The notes beneath the pieces were generated by a model that was not told the DNA's origin, ran no database searches, and saw only the letters and a program-made list of their open reading frames with translations. Positions 1 to 18,059 of a stretch of DNA of 64,000 nucleotides are shown here, piece by piece. The first letter of the stretch is position 1. The number at the start of each line of letters is the position of its first letter. The position numbers and the translations under genes were made by a program. The DNA is from Polychytrium aggregatum (taxonomy: Eukaryota; Chytridiomycota; Chytridiomycetes; Polychytriales), in the NCBI RefSeq assembly GCF_025602895.1, contig NW_026516260.1, positions 230,484-294,483 on the forward strand. The letters run 5' to 3'.

Positions 1-227
1 ATGGTCGATGGGAGGTGGTTGACTCCCTTGTGCAAAGTGTGTGTGTGCAAAGTGTGTGTGTGCAAAGTGTGTGTGTGTGTGCAAAGTGTGTGTGTGTGTG
101 ACGGCGAGAGGCTTCTCGCCTTCCCTCGGGGGTCTCTCGCCAGAGACTGCTCTTCTCGCCGACCGAGGTGGCTCCGAGAGCGCGTTTTTTCGTTCTCGCT
201 CATTTTTTTAACAAGAAATTTTTTCAT
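1..227 (+). repeat. Dispersed structured repeat, copy 1 (left edge cut by window)
   Basis: Positions 110-227 are base-for-base identical to 20810-20937. Upstream, both copies carry the same leader with a GTGCAAAGTGTGTGT unit, present about four times here and once in the other copy. The identical block holds two perfect hairpins, GGCGAGA-GGCT-TCTCGCC at 113-130 and GTCTCT-CGCC-AGAGAC just after, followed by three T-runs. It ends about 110 bp before the GID4 start codon; the other copy ends about 125 bp before a different gene. It may be a SINE-like or MITE-like element, a structured RNA, or a promoter module. No coding potential is supported. Confidence 0.75.
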
Positions 228-338
228 AGTGTCCTCGACCTTCCCGCCAATCGAGCCGGCTGCTCGATCGCCCCTCTCCCCAAGACCGTACCTCTGCTCA
301 GCTTGGCACAGGCTCTCGCCTCTCTCATCCAGCCTTCG

Positions 339-2207
339 ATGCCCGGCACCGCAGAGCGAAAACGCCGGCTCCAGCTGCACTCCATGAACTGGAATCGCCC
401 CTTACCACCGCCCGCGACCGATCCGTCCCCAGACACCCCACATACCCTCTCTCCGACCCAGAAGGCTCGGCTCCGAAACCGCGAATGCCGCCATCTCTAC
501 TCGGGCTCCCGATTTCAGGGCACCCAGAAGAGCGGTCGTTGTAGCTACAATGTTACAGTCCAGATACAGGTGTGTTGAGCGGAGCAGATACGAGAATGTC
601 CTCGCTCCGGACATGCCGATCCTGCGATTCGGCGAAACTGTGGTCGTTCGCCAGCCGGACTCATGTGAATGCATCTCAAGGATCGATCCTGTGTCGTTCC
701 ACCGCCATGTGGGCACTCTATCGATCCATCCACACCTGATCCTCGGCTAACAATCGGAAGGTCTCCTCCACTCCACAGCATGTCGATTTGGACACGTCAT
801 TCCTCTGCGGATATCTGCATATCGAGGGACTTACAGAGGTGTGTCTGGGTGCCATGATCCAACCCAGGGAGCCCATATTTTCCTTCTCCTTTGCAGGCCC
901 GAGTGCGATCGCCGTTCGACATTGTTGCTGCAGCCATTGTATCGCATGGAACTGTGCCTTGATCTGATCGTAGCGTCTCTGCTTTCCGGCGGCCATCCAG
1001 GAATGGCCCACGCTTTGCACGTTCTTCGAGGCAGAGATTGTCGGCGATCGCTACTCGTTTCTGACCAAGAAGTGGGATGCCGATGCCGACGTCGATCGCA
1101 TGCACTGGGTATGGCTTCGTGTCATTGGAGCTCTGAGGCAGTGTCAAGGGGGGGGGAGACTCGGATTGCAGGCTGGAAGACAATTGGCCAACTTTCGATG
1201 TCTCTGTGTCCGATGCGGGCATGATAGTCCATCGGCACGTCGGCACATCGGCATCATAAGCGTGCAACTGGCTGACTCACGACACCTCTTCGCTCGCCGC
1301 TGGTGCTTCGTTGGCCGATCAACTCCATCAAACGATGCAAATCCACTAACCAACTGTCCAACGGAATGGCGATGGGATTTAATACTTCGACCGACGATTC
1401 CTGCCCGCACACCGCTATGGATAGACAAAGTTCCCAGCCTTCGAGCCCTACCAAGAGTGCTTTGTTTCAGAGAACTTTCAGTGCGACAACACGAATGCGA
1501 ATGTACTCTTTATGCGATGGAAGGCAAGGCATCGCCGTGTTTGAGTGCATGGGCAACCGTAGGGACTCGTCACCACCACTTGCTCAGCCTCTAATCTCAC
1601 GACAAACGGGCTGTACTTGCAGGAGCACTTTCTGGTCCCAGACCACCGTATCGAGACCATCACCGGTGCCTCGTTTGCAGGTTTCTATTACATTGCGTAC
1701 GACCGAACCGCTGGGACACTTGTTGGATACTACTATGTCGGTATTGTCTGCGCCGCCAGCCCGAGTCTCGAAACAAATTGCCTTTGGCGAGATTTTGTCA
1801 GAGTCTGGCAAAGGCAGCACATTGACCGGATACTCCCACTCGGCGCTGGTCTTGTTGTGGCCGATCCGAGTCTTTCCAGTTTCCGCTGATACGCGCTCTG
1901 ATACCCGCTACCCTTTAACTCATTATCGGTATCCAACATCTTCCTCACCACATCATCGTGGGGCGCTATCTTCTGCGACAACAGCACAAGAGCTCTGAGA
2001 AGTTCCAAAGACTGAGCCTCCGCCACCAGTCCGAGCGGCACTTTGGGGGTAAGCTCGAGTGCTGTTGCTCACAGTCTGTGAGACCTTTACCCATCACACT
2101 GTCTCTGGAAACCTGGTTGACGAGCCGAGTAGATGCATCTCGGCGACGTCGTGCTGTGCTTGCGACTACTAAGAATGCTCCGTGTTACAGTATACGAGTT
2201 CCGATAG
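339..2207 (+). CDS. GID4: GID4/VID24-type substrate receptor of the GID/CTLH E3 ubiquitin ligase (7 exons)
   Basis: GID4 is the substrate-recognition subunit of the GID/CTLH E3 ligase, which in yeast binds N-terminal proline degrons of gluconeogenic enzymes. The spliced product is about 230 residues. I place exons at 339-569, 779-838, 1001-1108, 1425-1523, 1623-1736, 1985-2048 and 2191-2207. Family blocks appear in order: [85 protein letters not shown] and [14 protein letters not shown], with the C-terminus YEFR then stop. All exon phases agree. Intron 4 uses a GC donor (gcaagg at 1524), and the last coding exon has only 17 nt. A LisH-CTLH-CRA protein of the same complex type lies 11 kb downstream. 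The start ATG at 339 is the first in frame before the conserved region; the N-terminal 45 residues are low complexity. Confidence 0.92.
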
Positions 2208-2973
2208 GGGCACCAGCGCGCCTGGTCACCGATGAGCATTGCATGGACCAAACCGAGGCGGCCCGATCGCTGAGCGACACCGATCCCGGACGGATTCTCA
2301 CCGACTTTGATGCGACGGATTGTGTCTGAAAGATACCAAGCAGGAACAACGCGCGCGTCCTGAAGTTGCCATCCTGTTTGCAACGGAAGATCACCTCGTC
2401 GACACCATCTCCGCACCAATGTTCATTGCGGCCGTTTTCTTTTCTTCTCTCTCTCTCATGATTCACCTGCTGCTGTGATATGCGCCCTCGACTGTGCCTT
2501 ACTGCTCGATGCCGCCCGACGAGGCGTTGTTTTGCTGATGCGTTGTTTGCTGGGAGCCTTGGCGGCGGTAACCAGCGATCTTGTTTTTGCTGTATAGTCA
2601 TTCCAGGAAAGAAAAAACCTAAAATCGGGACAGTGTCCCTGTTTCTCTGCCATCGGAGGCCGTTCCAAGATCAAGCCCAGGCGCATGGAGCCGCGGTCGG
2701 CCTGGCCGTCGCCATGAGCCGCCTGGGACAAGCGGCCGGCGCGCACGTGCTGCGAGCCCCGACACGCGATTCGCCCGTCCGGCGCACGCGCTCGGCGACA
2801 AAGGCCGCGACGGGCAAGGGGCGTGCCGGCATATAAAACCCGCGGCTTGCGATCTTGCATCGGTCGCCACTCGTCGCCCCGAAGCCTGTTTCGCTCCCGC
2901 CTGCTCGCCCGCCCACTCGCTCGCCCGCCCGAATCTCCAAATCGCCGAGTCGCTCAATCGTCGTCTGCCAGCC
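2208..2973. other. Intergenic spacer between GID4 and the CYBC1-like gene
   Basis: No reading frame here shows family similarity or good splice structure. The right part is very GC-rich and holds the probable promoter of the following gene. Confidence 0.5.
2832..2838 (+). promoter_or_regulatory. TATA-like box of the CYBC1-like gene
   Basis: TATAAAA lies in a GC-rich context about 135 bp upstream of the ATG at 2974, on the coding strand. The spacing is reasonable for a core promoter with a roughly 100-nt 5' UTR. This is motif-level evidence only. Confidence 0.4.
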
Positions 2974-4105
2974 ATGTTCAGCCAACTCCGGGTCCTGTGG
3001 AAGAAGCTCAGCAACAAGGTCATCCAGCCCAGGGTGGTGCGCCAGAGCTCGTCGCTGCTCGTCTACCGCCTCAACGGCCCCGAAACCCGCGACTATGTCT
3101 GGTCGGCTGTGGTCCTGTTGATCGGCCTGCTGTTTATCCTGTTTTCGACGATGCGCACCGAAAACTTTGACATCACCCGTCACTGGTGGAAGATTGCGCT
3201 GAATGCCAGCGTGGCACTGTATGTCGCCTTCGCCGTGCTCGACGATACCTTCACCGTGACCATTAACCAGAAGAAGAACACCATCAAGGTCAAGAAGGCG
3301 GACCTCATCCGCACCAAGTGGATCAAAGGAGCGCCGGTACGTCGTCGTCCACGGGACCTCGTGCAGGGGGGGGGTGTAGCACTAAATCTGACGGTTGGAG
3401 CGATGTTGCGAGCCGAGTTTGGTCTGCGGCACCATCGTGCATCTCAGGCCAGACCTCTCCAGCCCCATGCAGTGTCTGCTTTTGGATGTCTCGCTGGGCG
3501 ATGTGGCTGGCTGGCTGGCTGGCTGTGTGTCCAACATGATTCTTACGGCGTGGGCCGATCTGTCGATCCGAGATTTTGCTGACTCGATCGTCCCTCTATC
3601 CACTCCTGTTGGTATCCAGCTGGACGAGCTTGTCTCCGTATGTGTACCCTCGTTGCTTCGTCCTCCACGGCACATCCGAGCTGCGATCTCGCAACTGCAA
3701 TCAGGATATTGGCTTTGGTACATCTTGCACTGGCTCTAAAGCAACATCTGTCTGGCGATTGCTTGTCCCGCAGGTCGAAAATGTGCGCGTGGAACTTCGT
3801 CGGGGAGTCTATGGCTACAGGTAAGCAAATGACCCACAGCAATCCACAGCAATCCACAGCAATCCATAGCCATTCTTGCACTCCCCGCCGGTCTCTGTTT
3901 GGTACTGACCCTCGCTCCTCTTGCTGCTCGCTTCAGGATCGAGTTTGCGCTGGTGTCGGAGACCGGCACAAGCTATCGCCTCCCGAGCTGCGACGTCTAC
4001 TATTCTGGCGACGCCAATCTCCATGCCCTCCGCAAGCTGGTTGCGGAGCTCACCGAGTTTGCCCGCAACAAGCCCAATGGCACCGACAAGAAAAAGAAGA
4101 ACTGA
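2974..4105 (+). CDS. CYBC1/Eros-like small membrane protein (4 exons)
   Basis: Exons are 2974-3336, 3620-3637 (an 18-nt exon), 3774-3820 and 3937-4105, all phase-consistent, giving about 198 residues. Visible features are a first membrane segment around residues 44-60 (VWSAVVLLIGLLFILF) and a second around 75-92 (IALNASVALYVAFAVLDD). A basic/beta stretch follows, with VENVRVELRRGVYGY, then a C-terminal helix LHALRKLVAELTEFA and a KKKKN tail. The order of two TM segments, a short beta region, a 'V..VRV...GYG' strand and a final helix resembles vertebrate CYBC1/Eros, an ER chaperone of the NADPH oxidase cytochrome b subunit. The role in fungi is unknown. I am fairly sure of the gene model and moderately sure of the family. 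Confidence 0.7.
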
Positions 4106-4873
4106 GCGAAAGCTCGAAACGAGCGGAGGAGGAGGAGGTCTCTCGTCTCTCTCCTCCCTTCTTCCATCTCCTCTCCCCTCTCAAGCAAAGTTGATGATCT
4201 GTGACCCGCACCTGTCACTTGGCATACGAAGCGGGTGGATGGATTCGGGTGGGCTGTGAATTGTGAATGGTGGCCCTATCCTGCGTCCTCCTTCCCTTCT
4301 GCTTTGGTTTCTCGTTGTTGGACGACACCTTGTCTGTGGCTCGATCTGCTGTTTTCATCTGTGTCTGCCCCCATTTGTATCTGCATCCCGCACACATGCT
4401 CACGCTGCTTGGTGGCATCGAACGCCCCTGTTTTCCGCTGTTTCCTTTTCTTCCCTCTCGTCCGCGTCGATGAACCCGATTCGGTTGCCCGTCTCATCCA
4501 CACAGCTCCTCTCCTTCCTCACCTTCGTTGCCACCACGCCGCTGCAATACATCCATTTACGTCGCTCCGTTATCTTTTATTTTGGATTTGCAAGTGTACG
4601 GAAAAGAGTGCAAGCAACTTGCACACGTACATCGGCTCCGGTAACAGCTACCATGCTGGAGGGGGGGGGAGAGGCTGGATGTGTCGGTTTCTTTGCGTTC
4701 GGCAGGCTTTCCCTTCAATACCCTATACCCTGCTCACCTCCACGCACGCTTTCGATTGGATAAAGTCTCCGCCCACACAATGCTTCCCACAAATCGATGA
4801 TCCGTGTTGAGTGGGTGGGGTGAAGGAGAGTAGGAATCGCTTGTGGCTTGCGGCGCGAACCAACAGTCTCCCC
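4106..4873. other. Convergent intergenic spacer, no gene recognised
   Basis: Pyrimidine-rich sequence lies between two genes that end toward each other. It contains no motif or plausible exon that I recognise and should hold the 3' UTRs of both neighbours. Confidence 0.5.
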
Positions 4874-12498
<7,625 letters not shown>

Positions 12499-12931
12499 GG
12501 CGCCGACAGAGCAGAGGAGGGAAGACAGGACGAGAACCCCAAAAGACCAGACGGCCAAGCCAAAGACAGCGCTGTGTGTGTGTGCGCGTTCCGTGCGTTC
12601 TGTGCACGCGGCGCACACGTGGGTGGCTGTGCACGTGGCGTATCGTCCGTCCCGGGTTTGTCCGTCCCGGTTTGCGTCCAGAGCCGCGTCGCATCTCCGA
12701 CGCGCTGGGCATCGATCGGAGGTTTGCCATTCTGTCGGCATCATCGGCATCATCGGCATCATCGGCATCATCGGCATTATCAGCATCCTCATCTCGCCAG
12801 CTGAATCGATACGCTCATCTCGCTAACTGAATCGATACGCTCATACGCCAGCGCTTCAACTGATCTCACAGCCTCGCCACCTCCCACGCCCTCATCTCCT
12901 GCTATTCTCTGTCGCCCTGCGCTTTGGCATC
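12499..12931. promoter_or_regulatory. Bidirectional promoter region between UBP15 and the LisH-CTLH gene
   Basis: The start codons of two divergent genes are 433 bp apart. The segment holds a GGCATCATC tandem repeat (12738-12785) and a duplicated CTGAATCGATACGCTCAT motif at about 12801-12845, close to the + strand gene. No TATA box is obvious. Confidence 0.45.
12738..12785. repeat. 9-bp tandem repeat (GGCATCATC)n
   Basis: About five units of ATCATCGGC/GGCATCATC decay at the right end into ATTATCAGC. It lies in the shared 5' region of two divergent genes. Confidence 0.9.
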
Positions 12932-14412
12932 ATGACGCTTCCGTCCCTCGCAGAGAAAGTCGGCTCCCTCCAGGGCACAAAGAACGACTCGCTCGCCTCG
13001 CTTGCCCTCCAAAACAAAACATTTGATCAGATGATCCACGAGTATCTGCTGCACCACTGCTATGCCGACACGGCCGTGGCATTCTCGCAGTCCTCTGCCT
13101 CGCTCTCCGCGTCGCCGTCTCTCAAAGCCGAGCCCGCCGATCGCTCGCTGCTTTGGAGGAAGAGGCTCTTTTCCCTCGTCCTCGAGGGAAACGTTCGCGA
13201 GGCCATCCAGATCTGCACCACGGCGCCGCTCTGCGTGCTGGATACAAGCGTCTATCCATCGGCCCTTCCAGTTCTGTTCGATCTCAAGTGCCAAGAGTTT
13301 ATCGAGCTCACCAAGACTTCCGCCGAGGCCGCGCTGACATTTGCCCATGCGGGTGCGTGCGAATGTGCACGCGACGGCCTGATCATGGACCTGCATGACG
13401 CTATGGTGCTTTTCGCGGAGACTCTGTCCTGGTGTCGGAGTTGCATCGGGTTGCATCGGGTTGCATCGGGTTGCATCGGGTCGCAGCGGCAGCGCAACGG
13501 CATCGTAATGCGTCTCTGTCGGCTCTCCTCCTGACCACACCTATCATCTTCCCTGTCGTCCCAGAGCTCGGCCAATTCAGCACGCTCGACTCAAGCTACG
13601 TGGCCATCCTGCAGGACATTGTGTCGCTGATTGCTTATGCCGATCCACAAAGCTCGCCCATGGCCGAATACCTCTCGCAGGAGCGGCGCGAGCGAGTGGC
13701 CGAGAAGCTCAACAGCCATATCCTAAGTACGCTCGAGCCGGAAGAGATTCACCTTGCCATTCACACACAAGCACCCACGCGATCATACCATCCGCCTCCT
13801 GACGAGACGTATTCGTTCCTATCCCTTTCTGTTGACATTTCAGTGTGCGAGAATCTCTCGCCCACCACCGGGATCGAGCAGATCGTCAAGCACATCACTG
13901 TTTTGCATGACCAGTTGCATGCCGAGACTACCAAAGACTCCAAGATGATGGTCGACAAGGTGCGTCATTCGCTGAACTTTTCTTTTTTCAAGCAAAGCCG
14001 GTATTGGGAGGGCTCGTGGCCCACAGATGGATGGATGGATGGATGGATGGATGGCATTGTCGCAACAGCCGCACAGCCAAACGTGATCATTCCGAGTCAT
14101 TTGTGCCCGGAAACTGACTTGCAGATCCCCACCCTCACCCTGGTCGGATGCCGCTTCCGCCATGCCGGCAGTCATCGAACGTATGGACTGTCTCTGATTT
14201 CATGGCCAATACCAGTGCCATGGCCAACTACGAGTGAAGGCTTGTCCAGCAACGATGCCATGTCTGACACCAATCCTACTAGCGAATCGCGAAGGTTGTC
14301 GCCCCTCCCCAATCCATTCTATACTTTACTCGGAGTAGCGGAGCGCCGAAATATGCAATCCATTGGTCCGCACAGATCGCTCGAGTACGAACAATCGAAC
14401 GACATCAAATGA
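12932..14412 (+). CDS. LisH-CTLH-CRA protein, RanBPM/GID8-like GID/CTLH complex subunit
   Basis: Exons are 12932-13352, 13565-13726 and 13844-13959, plus an uncertain last exon. Domains in order are: LisH (IHEYLLHHCYADTAVAF, residues about 30-50), CTLH (LFSLVLEGNVREAIQIC, about 77-135), and CRA (HAELGQF; LQDIVSLIAYADPQSSP; RRERVAEKLNSHIL). The join across intron 1 restores HAELGQF, a CTLH/CRA hallmark. No SPRY domain precedes the LisH, so this is GID8-like in architecture, while the 'AYADPQSSP...LN..IL' CRA resembles RanBPM/GID1. In the GID/CTLH E3 ligase such subunits scaffold the complex. The 3' end is unsure: the phase-0 continuation from the acceptor at about 14125 stops at 14412, while another frame stops near 14200. 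Intron 1 holds a 10-bp tandem repeat. Confidence 0.8.
13441..13480 (+). repeat. 10-bp intronic tandem repeat (TTGCATCGGG)n
   Basis: Four near-perfect units lie inside intron 1 of the LisH-CTLH gene. Confidence 0.9.
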
Positions 14413-14806
14413 CAAACAAACGAAGATCAGAAATACATTGTGGACGGCTCCGTGTTGCAACTTGGGATTTGTGCTTGCTCATGCGTTCGAGCATTCATCG
14501 GTTTGGGTGCGGTTGTTGTACGTCACCGTCTTTGTTTCTGGGCGATAAGTTTGCTCATCGACCACATACAATCCAAACGATGGAGATGGGATCATCTGCA
14601 ATGTATTTTGTCGATACTTCTCCCGTTGTAAGAGGCCAGCGATCAGCAGTTCAACAGGAAGCAAGACTCAAAATGGTGAGGATACTGCTACTTCACCAGC
14701 CCGAGAAGAATATAGGGACAGCAAAGTCCGAAGAGGATGAGGGAAGTTGGCCATCTCAGAGAATGGTAGAGTCTCACGCGTGATAAAATGAGGCCTGGAG
14801 TGCCAC
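14413..14806. other. Convergent intergenic spacer
   Basis: Nothing recognisable lies between the tail of the CTLH gene and the stop codon of the oxidoreductase on the other strand. Confidence 0.4.
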
Positions 14807-17472
14807 TCAGGCTTGGTCTGCGGACGACACCGCAAATTCCATCCTCTGCCTTCGAAGGCGGTTCACCAAGACCATGCCCATGGCCGTGGCAGGGGTCAGA
14901 ACACCTCCACGGAAGGGCGCAAACGGTCCCACGACTGCCGGGTCGGCCGTCTCGAGCTTGCCCCGGTCGAGGGCGAGGCAGAGGGCAGATTCGGCAACCA
15001 TCTTGCCAGTTTCGCCGTATCCTGTCGCAGCAACGAGGGTTCAGATTCGGCTGCAGCGTTGGTCGAGCGCAGGAGATTGGCCAACCCAAGCCACAGCGCC
15101 CACCATCAACAGAGAGACAGAGGGAGGTGCGACGCCACGATGCAAGTCCACGGTGCCTCACCTGGATCAAACTCGGTCTTGATGGATCCGCGAGCCTTGA
15201 CGGGCTTGGCGGTCTGGTGCCAGAGAGTCGGTACCTCGTCAGCGCGACTGCCTCATCATTTGCAGTATCAACCTCCCCCAGCACATTCCAATCATGCAAT
15301 GCCTTGTCCAAACCAGGACAAGTCGTTTGGTCACACCAGCAACCTGCTAATCCCCACGGGCGCTGGTTTATACAGTCACAACCTGGGGCGCTGTCTCTTA
15401 CCTCGTCCGTTATGCCCTCGCCAAGGAGCTCGATATGGCAGTATCCCTTCTCGACCTGCTCCTCCGTTGGCCCGGCTCCGCTTGGAAACTGCCTCTGCAC
15501 CAACGTTCGCAAGGGCGGAATCAAAAACAAAAGCGCCGCCCCAAACTTGAAGACAAACGACAGGATGAAGGCCGCGATGACGTTTCCGGAGAGCGGCGCC
15601 ACCATCATTTCCTGATACATAACGTTGTTTCCATACGACGCCTGGGCAGCCTGGTCAATGTGGCGCTTTGCAAAGAGTCCGATCGATCGAAGGACAATCG
15701 GGATATTGGTGCCCTCCATAAAGTAGTAGCTACACCAAGCCTTGAGAGCAGGGACGTATTCGACAAAGGTGGATTTGGATTTTGGCGCGATCGACTCGGG
15801 CAAATCATCTTGGATCAGGATCCTGGGATCGAGCAGCTCGCGAAGCTCCTTGATGGGCTTGGAGAACATGTTGCACACCGAGGCGATGGTTCCTCCGGAA
15901 ACACCGCCTTTGGCCACCTTGTTGACCAGCTGGATCGATGTGGTGGAGGCTTTGTGGGCGGTGCGAAGGTGGTCGGCGATCCTAATGACGAGGCGAGGAG
16001 GGGCAATTCCGACAGCTGCGAGTGAGTCCACAGAGCATACCAAGCGATGCTGGCAGAACATTTCATTTGGCTCACGAGCCGTCGACCTGAACTGCGGTAC
16101 ACTCTCCGACACCGATTCACGGTCTCACATCAGCGCACCCAGATCGGAGGGGATCGAGTCGAAGCCACACTGACTGACGATCTTGATGCCGGCCTCTACG
16201 GCCTGCTGATGGTGCAGGTCTTTGACCTTTTTGACAAAGTCTGTCTCGCCGGTCGAGTCGACATAATCAGTCTTCATTCGGATGCACGACTCCACTGTAG
16301 AATGCAGTGGTGGTAGATGGGGAGCGATCGAGTCCAACGGTGAGTATGTACCACTTGCTCAGACTGCCGACCTCAGCGGCAAGCAGAGATGGGCTGCCTG
16401 GCAAACAGTGCTGCGGGCAGCATATGCATTATGGCAACGTACCAAGCGGAAAGCCATAGATTGCAAAAGGCCCTGCAGGGAGTTAGCGGACGGAAACGGA
16501 TCAGCCAAATGCAGCATATGTCTTGCGATGCTGTGGTTGGAGGGTGATGCCATTGTCGACCTTGGCGATGCAATTGTCGACCTTGACGATCCAACTCACC
16601 AACAGTCGATGCGACCACCCGAGTTTGGCCAACCATGGCATCCAGACTGGCAGAGTCACCCGAATCAGCGATGATGATCGGCAGATTCTGGCATCATTCC
16701 CATGAGCAAGAGCGCCAAAAATACATAAAAGCAAGCTGTCAGCGACATATCCAATAGGCGTTCGAGCAGCAAGACCCGTGTGTGCTTGAAGAGCTGGCTT
16801 TGGGTGGCTACCTCGACCTTGGTTCCAGCCCAGGAGATGAGCTTGTTTCGGACCTGAATGAGCTTCGACTCGCTTCTGCCGGCGATGGCCCATTTCAGTC
16901 CCTTTAGTTGTCATTGGGTGGAGGAGGGGGGCAGCATCAGCACAGATGACGATGGAAACTGCTGGTGGCGATCAAATAGTTGATTTGGGCATAATCCACC
17001 CCAGCGAGCGCATGCTGAATCGATGTGTCTGTGGTGGTGTTCAGGACCCAAAAAATGCAATGGGAATGTGCACTGACCGCGGGGCCGTTGAGGGCAAGAT
17101 GCTTGGCGACATACTGGCCGGTGAAGCCAGTGGCACCCCTGAGATGCAAGGGGTAGGGTGAATTGTAGTTTCCTTGGATCGCAAGGAAGCCATGGGCGGC
17201 ATTCCAGCGATCGGAGGGCAAGCCTCAGGCGATACGATGTGACCCAGTGCAATTGCAATGCAGTCCGATGCGGCGAGAGCATGGTGCGCATACCAAACTG
17301 ATGCAGGGAAATGTCCGTCGTTTGGAGATCATGCGAACCGTATCGGAGCAGGTGGGATCAATGGACGCGATCAACAAAGTACTCCTCGATCTGCAGCGAC
17401 GATGGCCACAGCACAGGGCGGGCACTCACGGATGACATCGAAGGGTCGTTCGTTTCGTGCGATCGGCGGCAT
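14807..17472 (-). CDS. Saccharopine dehydrogenase-like oxidoreductase (SCCPDH family), with a 4-nt microexon
   Basis: NAD(P)-dependent Rossmann protein of the SCCPDH/trans-acting enoyl reductase-like family; its substrate is not known. The start is ATG 17472. Exon 1 (17430-17472, ending RPFDVI plus one base), a 4-nt exon 17294-17297 (TTTG between CAG and GTATGC) and exon 3 (17079-17140) splice to DVILWGATGFTGQYVAKHLA. That is the family's N-terminal dinucleotide-binding motif, and without the microexon the frame breaks. Later blocks are LKWAIAGRSESKLIQVR, DSGDSASLDAMV, RVVASTVGPFAIYG, TDYVDSTGETDFV and GFDSIPSDLGA. Hydrophobic segments follow (VIAAFILSFVFKFGAALLFL), then TGYGETGKMVAESALCLA and a C-terminus ending at 14807. 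The length and the internal membrane-associated helix fit the eukaryotic family. Confidence 0.9.
17294..17297 (-). other. 4-nt microexon of the SCCPDH-like gene
   Basis: On the minus strand the sequence reads ...catCAG|TTTG|GTATGC. Inclusion converts ATC C + TTTG + G GGT into codons I-L-W-G and restores the conserved DVxLWGATGFTG motif. Skipping leaves the phases of exons 1 and 3 incompatible. Confidence 0.75.
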
Positions 17473-17844
17473 GGTGGGAGCAGGCGAGTAGGCAAGCAGG
17501 CGAGCAGGATGAGCGAGAGTGGGGCGGATGAGGCGGTCAAATATCCAGGGCAATCAGGGAAAACTCGTGCGCCTGACAAATCGCACTATCAATTTTTTCC
17601 GGCCCCCTGGCGGCTGCTCATCTCGGTCACCTGAAAGTCACGTTGTATGTGGAGCAGCAATAGTTGGAATCCGGCCATGGTCGGTTGACGGCATTTGGTA
17701 TCACCTTGAGCCGATTGACGGTGGTGGTGGGCAATTGGTGTGGAGGAATGACCAATTGTATCATTGTTGGAAGCTCCACTCCGATTGCGGACAAGAACCA
17801 CCACCGTCTGAATCTCTCTGGTTGGAAACCTAGTCAAGCGTGGC
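17473..17844. other. Spacer upstream of the oxidoreductase; left edge of transposon-derived sequence not located
   Basis: No gene is recognised. I looked for the transposase-side TIR of the Fanzor element here and found no convincing copy, so the left end of that element appears deleted or eroded. Confidence 0.4.
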
Positions 17845-17948
17845 TGTGTGTCAGCGAGATGACATGATCGTTTGACTATCAGGCAAGACTCACCTTGACA
17901 AGATGTCTTCCCACGACTGATTGAGCGAGCGATGCGTTTCTGGATCTG
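17845..17948 (+). pseudogene. 3' relic of a DD34E Tc1/IS630-like transposase
   Basis: GATGTCTTCCCACG at 17897 begins a stretch reading DVFPRLIERAMRFW then a near-immediate stop (TGA 17946). This matches the C-terminus of the intact transposase encoded at 57726-58781. Upstream to about 17845, nucleotide similarity continues with small indels and stops. Everything 5' of this is lost. It ends 112 bp before the Fanzor ATG; the equivalent gap in the complete element is 130 bp. Confidence 0.8.
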
Positions 17949-18059
17949 AATCAAGGACGCCACTGCGCAGTATCTCTGCCAGCCCAAAATGCGCTGGTTT
18001 TGAGGAGATTCTTTCTTCCCCAAGGGCAGAACCAGCCATCGTCGCTATTTTCTCGCCAG

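Noticed and set aside
1-387. Open frame with a Val-Cys repeat at the window start
   Set aside because: The Cys/Val run comes from the GTGTGCAAA tandem repeat, and the frame overlaps the GID4 first exon in another phase.
17589-18023. Minus-strand 144-codon frame upstream of Fanzor
   Set aside because: It overlaps the transposase relic on the opposite strand, with no ATG-supported homology.
18000-18059. Upstream extension of the Fanzor frame
   Set aside because: It would need a TTG start. ATG 18060 aligns with the start of the second Fanzor (MAPKRK versus MPPKRK).
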